64,000 nucleotides of DNA from Streptomyces sp. R21 (lineage in GTDB: Bacteria; Actinomycetota; Actinomycetes; Streptomycetales; Streptomycetaceae). Positions 60,582 through 64,000 of the stretch are shown here, in pieces (the stretch's first letter is position 1; every line of letters begins with the position of its first letter). Below the pieces are notes generated by a model. It saw only the letters and a list, made by a program, of their open reading frames with translations. It was not told the origin of the DNA and did no database searches. The DNA lies in contig NZ_CP163435.1 in NCBI RefSeq assembly GCF_041051975.1, positions 930,001 to 994,000 on the forward strand, given 5' to 3'. The translations under genes were made by a program, and so were the position numbers.

Positions 60582-61532
60582 GTGGAACGGATAAGCGGAA
60601 CCTTCAGTATTGACCTGCGCCGCCTCGGTGCCCTGCGGGAGCTGGACCGTCGGGGCAGCCTGGCGAAGGCGGCTGAGGCGATGCATCTGACGCCCTCCGC
60701 GGTGTCGCAGCAACTCGCCGCTCTCTCACGCGAGTTGGGTGTGCCGTTGATCGAGCGGCAGGGGCGGGGCGTTCGACTCACCGGGCAGGCGCGGGTCGTG
60801 CTCCGGCACGCGGATGTCATCGCCGCCCAGTTGGAGCGGGCGCGCGCCGATCTCGTGGACTGGGGGCTCGGTCAGCGCGGCGCCCTGACCATCGGGGCCT
60901 TCTCCAGCGCGATCTCGGGGCTGCTGCCCACCGTGCTGGCCGATCTGGCCGTGACCCGTCCGGATCTCGACATCGCCGTGGTGGAGGCCGAGCCGCCGGA
61001 TCTGTTCACGCGGCTGGACGCGGGGGACGTCGACCTGGCGGTGGCCGTGGACTTCGCCGAGGCACCGCCGTTCACCGATCGCCGGTACGCCCGGACCGAT
61101 CTGCTCGTGGACATCCTCGACGTCGCATTGCCCGCCTCGCACCGCCTCGCCCACCTCGACCGGATCCCGCTGCGGGAGCTCGCCGCGGAGCCCTGGATCG
61201 TCGGGGACGCCCGCAGCTGCTGCGGCGCGGTGACCCGTTCGGTGTGCGCGGCCGGCGGATTCACCCCGGAGATCCGGCACGCCGTGAACGACTGGCAGTC
61301 CCTCGCGGCCCTCGTCGCGGCGGGGGCAGGCGTGGCACTCGTACCGCGTCTGGTGCAGCCACTGCACCGGCCCGGTCTGGTGCTGCGCGAACCGGAGGGG
61401 CAACCGCCGAGCCGTCATGTGTTCGCGGCGGTGCGGGCGGGCGCCGAGGCGGACCCGGTGCTGACCGTCGTACGCGAACGGCTGGCAGCGGCGGGCGAGT
61501 TGGCCGGTCGAAACGGTCGGCATCACGCCTAG
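60582..61532 (+). CDS. LysR-family regulator
   Basis: A 316-residue LysR protein. The N-terminal HTH runs LRRLGALRELDRRGSLAKAA to SAVSQQLAALSRELGVPLIE, and the effector domain opens GALTIGAFSSAISGLLP. LysR proteins usually activate a divergent gene and repress themselves; here the divergent gene encodes the RBBP9-type hydrolase. The GTG start has little ribosome-site sequence. The effector is unknown. Confidence 0.88.
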   Translation: MERISGTFSIDLRRLGALRELDRRGSLAKAAEAMHLTPSAVSQQLAALSRELGVPLIERQGRGVRLTGQARVVLRHADVIAAQLERARADLVDWGLGQRGALTIGAFSSAISGLLPTVLADLAVTRPDLDIAVVEAEPPDLFTRLDAGDVDLAVAVDFAEAPPFTDRRYARTDLLVDILDVALPASHRLAHLDRIPLRELAAEPWIVGDARSCCGAVTRSVCAAGGFTPEIRHAVNDWQSLAALVAAGAGVALVPRLVQPLHRPGLVLREPEGQPPSRHVFAAVRAGAEADPVLTVVRERLAAAGELAGRNGRHHA

Positions 61533-61556
61533 GGCCTGTTCGGCCGGACAGCACAC

Positions 61557-62242
61557 CTAGCCGCGCGGTCCTGGCTGCTTGTTCGTGGCCTCGTGGCCCA
61601 ACAGGCCGTACACCCAGCGCTCGTTGAAGCCCGCCACGAAGCCGATGGCGCACCAGAATTCCCAGAAGGCGGTGCCGTTGCCGGCGGTGGCCGCACCTCC
61701 GTGCGCGGGGCACATGTCTGCGGTGGTGGCCGGGATGTCGACCACGGTGACGAAGCCGGCGCTGAGCAGGAGTAGGTGGCCATTGCCAGGAACCAGCCGC
61801 CGAAGACCCGGTAGGCGCCGACGCCTCCGCACACGAGCGCACCCGTCAGGCTCCAGCGGTCGGTGCAGTTCAGGGTGACGCCGATGGCACCGAGCAGCTT
61901 CTCGCCGAACAGCAGCGGCACGAGCAGCAGCGCCACACCGAGGCCGAGGCCGAAGTTGAGCCCGCGTGCGACGGCCAGTTCGCCGTCCTGGTTGAGCCTG
62001 ACCTCGATGCGGTCGATCTCCCGGTCCAGATACTCGATCAGGTACTCGCTGGGTTCCTTGTCGCCCAGCCGCTGGTCACACAGCACGTTGCGCAGCACGC
62101 TCTGTATCGTGGCCTTCAGACCCCTGCGCGTCCTGTCCTGGAAGGCGCGCTGCGCATCGCCGCAGAGCGGTTGCAACTCCATCTGCTGTCTGGGAAACGC
62201 GTCGCCGAACCTCGTATAGGCATCCCGCAAGTCGGGATCCAC
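61557..62242 (-). pseudogene. Membrane-protein gene broken by a one-base frameshift
   Basis: The N-terminal part (DPDLRDAYTRFGDAFPRQQ through a membrane segment GLGLGVALLLVPLLFG to YRVFGGWFLAMATY) runs in one frame. The coherent continuation LLLSAGFVTVVDIPATTAD, then FWEFWCAIGFVAGFNERWV and a stop, lies in another. The junction is TACTCC at about 61769-61774; one extra C there would restore a single membrane protein of about 225 residues. It is either a true pseudogene or a sequencing error. The start is uncertain (GTG used). No family is recognised. Confidence 0.7.
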
Positions 62243-62463
62243 CAGGTCCAGCAGCCCTTTGGGCTCCAGCTCGACGCTCGCGCCCTCGATCGTTTCACGT
62301 CATCCCTGCCGCCTCGTCCGGTGACCTCCCCCGTTGTCCTTCTGGTGACCCGTACGGGGTGTTGCTGGGTACACCCGGCGATACGGGTTCTGCGCCCAGT
62401 GTGGTCCCGCCGCCGTCTCCGTAGCGTCTTGGACGAGGCACAGGGCGTGCCGGACGGAGAGTG

Positions 62464-63255
62464 ATGACGATGTTTCGCAGGTCGGCACGGAGCACGAATG
62501 ATTCGGGACCCGCCGGAGAGGCTCTGCGGCTGGTCAAGGTCAGCAAGACCTACGGTTCCGCGGAGAACACCGTGACCGCGCTGGACGGGGTCACCCTCAG
62601 CCTGGCGCGCGGCACGTTCACCGCGGTCATGGGGCCTTCGGGATCCGGCAAGTCCACGCTGCTCCAGTGCGCCGCCGGGCTCGACCGGCCCGACAGCGGG
62701 CTCGTGCGAGTCGACGGGGCGGAGATGACGGGCGGCGGCGAGGCGGCGCTGACGAAGTTCCGGCGCAGCCGGATCGGCTTCGTGTTCCAGCAGTACAACC
62801 TGCTCCCTACGCTCACCGTGGCGCAGAACACCGTCCTGCCGCTGAAGCTGGCGCGGCGGCGTATCGACAAGGCGCGGGTCCGGGAGGTCCTGACGTCGGT
62901 CGGTCTCGGCGACCGGCTCGGGCACCTGCCCGACCAGCTCTCCGGCGGTCAGCGGCAGCGGGTCGCCATCGCCCGGGCCCTGGTCACCGAGCCCAGCGTG
63001 ATCTTCGCGGACGAGCCGACCGGCGCGCTGGACACCCGCAGCGCGCGGGATGTGCTGCGGCTGCTTCAGGAAGCGGTACGGGTGCACGGCAGGACCGTCG
63101 TCATGGTGACGCACGACCCGGTCGCCGCCTCGTACGCCGACGCCGTCGTGTTCCTGGCCGACGGACGGTTCGCCGGTGGCATGGAGGCCCCGACGGCCGG
63201 CGCGGTGGCAGAGCGCCTCGCCCACCTGGGCGACGACGTGCTGGTGGGGGTGTGA
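62464..63255 (+). CDS. ABC transporter ATP-binding protein (LolD/MacB type)
   Basis: A 263-residue ATPase. Walker A is GPSGSGKST, the Q-loop is in FVFQQYNLLPTLT, the signature is LSGGQRQRVAIARAL and Walker B is VIFADEPTGALD; NTV...LPLKLA before the signature is typical of the LolD/MacB branch that pairs with FtsX-like permeases. It should power export or lipid extraction. The start could be the GTG three bases upstream or an ATG six bases downstream; GGAG precedes all three. The permease gene follows three bases after the stop. Confidence 0.9.
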   Translation: MTMFRRSARSTNDSGPAGEALRLVKVSKTYGSAENTVTALDGVTLSLARGTFTAVMGPSGSGKSTLLQCAAGLDRPDSGLVRVDGAEMTGGGEAALTKFRRSRIGFVFQQYNLLPTLTVAQNTVLPLKLARRRIDKARVREVLTSVGLGDRLGHLPDQLSGGQRQRVAIARALVTEPSVIFADEPTGALDTRSARDVLRLLQEAVRVHGRTVVMVTHDPVAASYADAVVFLADGRFAGGMEAPTAGAVAERLAHLGDDVLVGV

Positions 63256-63258
63256 GCC

Positions 63259-64000
63259 ATGTTCGCTCTGGCCCTTCGCTCGATCCGCAAGCGCCCCGGG
63301 CGCTTCACCGCGACCCTGCTGTCCGCCTTCCTCGGCGCGGCGATCATCATGACCTTCAACTCCCTGCACGACACGGCGGGACAGCCCGGCGTCGACGCGC
63401 AGAGCGCCGAGTCCCTGTCCACCGCGGCGAACGTGGTGGGCGGCTACGGCACCCTGCTGGTGTTCTTCGCCGTCGCCTCCACTCTCACCGTGAACGTCCG
63501 TCAACGCGCCTCTGAGATCGAGCTGTTGCGCTGCTCGGGGGCGACCCCGGCGCAGATCAAGCGGATGGTTGTCGGCGAGTCGGTGGCGGTCGCGCTGGTG
63601 GGGGCTCTGCTGGCGATCGGTCCCGCCATGCTCGGCGGCCGGGCGCTGCTGGACGTCTTCCAGAACAGCGGTCAGGTCGACCGGTCCGTGGACTACTCCT
63701 TCGGAGTCGTCGCGTTGATGTCGGGCATCGACATCACGGTGCTCGCGGCGGCGGGCGCTGCCTTCCTCGCGGTGCGCCGGGCGACACACGGCCGCCGGAA
63801 CCGCGGCCGGGCCCGGAAGTTCCTCGCCTGCGCCGCCCTGGTCGTCGGCGGCGTGTCGGTCTGCTCGACCTTCGCCTTCTCCGCCACGGCCGCCGCGCTG
63901 ATGGCGCCTGCCGCCTACGGGGCGATCCTGCTGTCCGTCGGGTTCGCGCTCTTCTCGCCGAGGCTGCTGCGGGGCCTGCTCGACCTGCTCCCGCTCTCCG
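63259..64000 (+). CDS. FtsX-like ABC permease, 5' part
   Basis: The window ends inside this gene after 247 codons. The N terminus MFALALRSIRKRPGRFTAT and the first membrane helix are those of FtsX/MacB permeases. RQRASEIELLRCSGATPAQIKRMVVGES marks the conserved segment before the next membrane helices, and two further helices are seen. It pairs with the ATPase just upstream. Full-length actinobacterial homologues are often about 800 residues with two such halves. Confidence 0.87.
   Translation, partial: MFALALRSIRKRPGRFTATLLSAFLGAAIIMTFNSLHDTAGQPGVDAQSAESLSTAANVVGGYGTLLVFFAVASTLTVNVRQRASEIELLRCSGATPAQIKRMVVGESVAVALVGALLAIGPAMLGGRALLDVFQNSGQVDRSVDYSFGVVALMSGIDITVLAAAGAAFLAVRRATHGRRNRGRARKFLACAALVVGGVSVCSTFAFSATAAALMAPAAYGAILLSVGFALFSPRLLRGLLDLLPLS

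Noticed and set aside
1..64000. tRNA, rRNA, attachment sites or prophage genes
   Set aside because: No cloverleaf, rRNA core sequence, integrase, transposase or phage structural gene was recognised on either strand.

Overview
The window reads as a chromosomal segment of a Streptomyces or a very close actinomycete. GC content is very high, GTG starts and four-base start/stop overlaps are frequent, several genes look leaderless, and there are streptomycete signatures: a DUF5999 protein, a CGNR zinc-finger protein, an ECF41 sigma factor, an iron box of the DmdR/IdeR type and a dispersed intergenic repeat. About 60 genes are supported. No tRNA, rRNA, CRISPR array, insertion sequence or prophage was seen.

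Layout. 1-10.1 kb: a coupled SRPBCC/EVE/MarR operon, an SDR, a three-gene operon of two small I36-like secreted proteins flanking a lipoprotein, a helix-hairpin-helix plus PHP protein, a structured leader-like region, an SDR behind a MerR-type promoter, an alpha/beta hydrolase and an MMPL exporter. 10.3-16.3 kb: a ROK repressor divergent from a sugar importer (binding protein plus two permeases, no ATPase) and a GH1 beta-glucosidase, with a palindrome on the promoter. 16.4-30.3 kb: mixed metabolism and regulation (MarR plus epoxide hydrolase, DUF3626, quinone-oxidoreductase-like enzyme divergent from a CGNR protein, zinc alcohol dehydrogenase, lone histidine kinase, methyltransferase, TIGR03086, FUSC, Tat-exported lactonase, iron-box-controlled DUF2470). 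30.3-43.3 kb: TetR/CYP102-like pair, cysteine-cluster pentapeptide protein, CYP158-like P450 divergent from a dienoyl-CoA-reductase-like SDR, RibD-type reductase, ECF41 sigma factor, enoyl-CoA hydratase, PIG-L deacetylase, peptidase-like hydrolase, ankyrin and HEAT proteins.

43.4-59.1 kb is the most coherent part: an L-rhamnose locus. Leftward genes encode an ABC importer (ATPase, two permeases, binding protein), rhamnose mutarotase and a Tat-exported BNR-propeller protein that may release rhamnose from a polysaccharide, followed by a LacI regulator. Rightward genes encode rhamnose isomerase, a fused rhamnulose-1-phosphate aldolase/lactaldehyde dehydrogenase, rhamnulokinase, and LutA-LutB-LutC. 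Together these would take extracellular rhamnose to dihydroxyacetone phosphate plus lactate, and lactate on to pyruvate. The divergent control region carries three GAAA/TTTC-type palindromes, one sitting on the predicted transcription start of the isomerase gene.

59.1-64 kb: a TraB-like protein, an RBBP9-type hydrolase divergent from a LysR regulator, a membrane-protein gene broken by an apparent one-base frameshift, and the start of an ABC ATPase/FtsX-permease pair that runs off the window.
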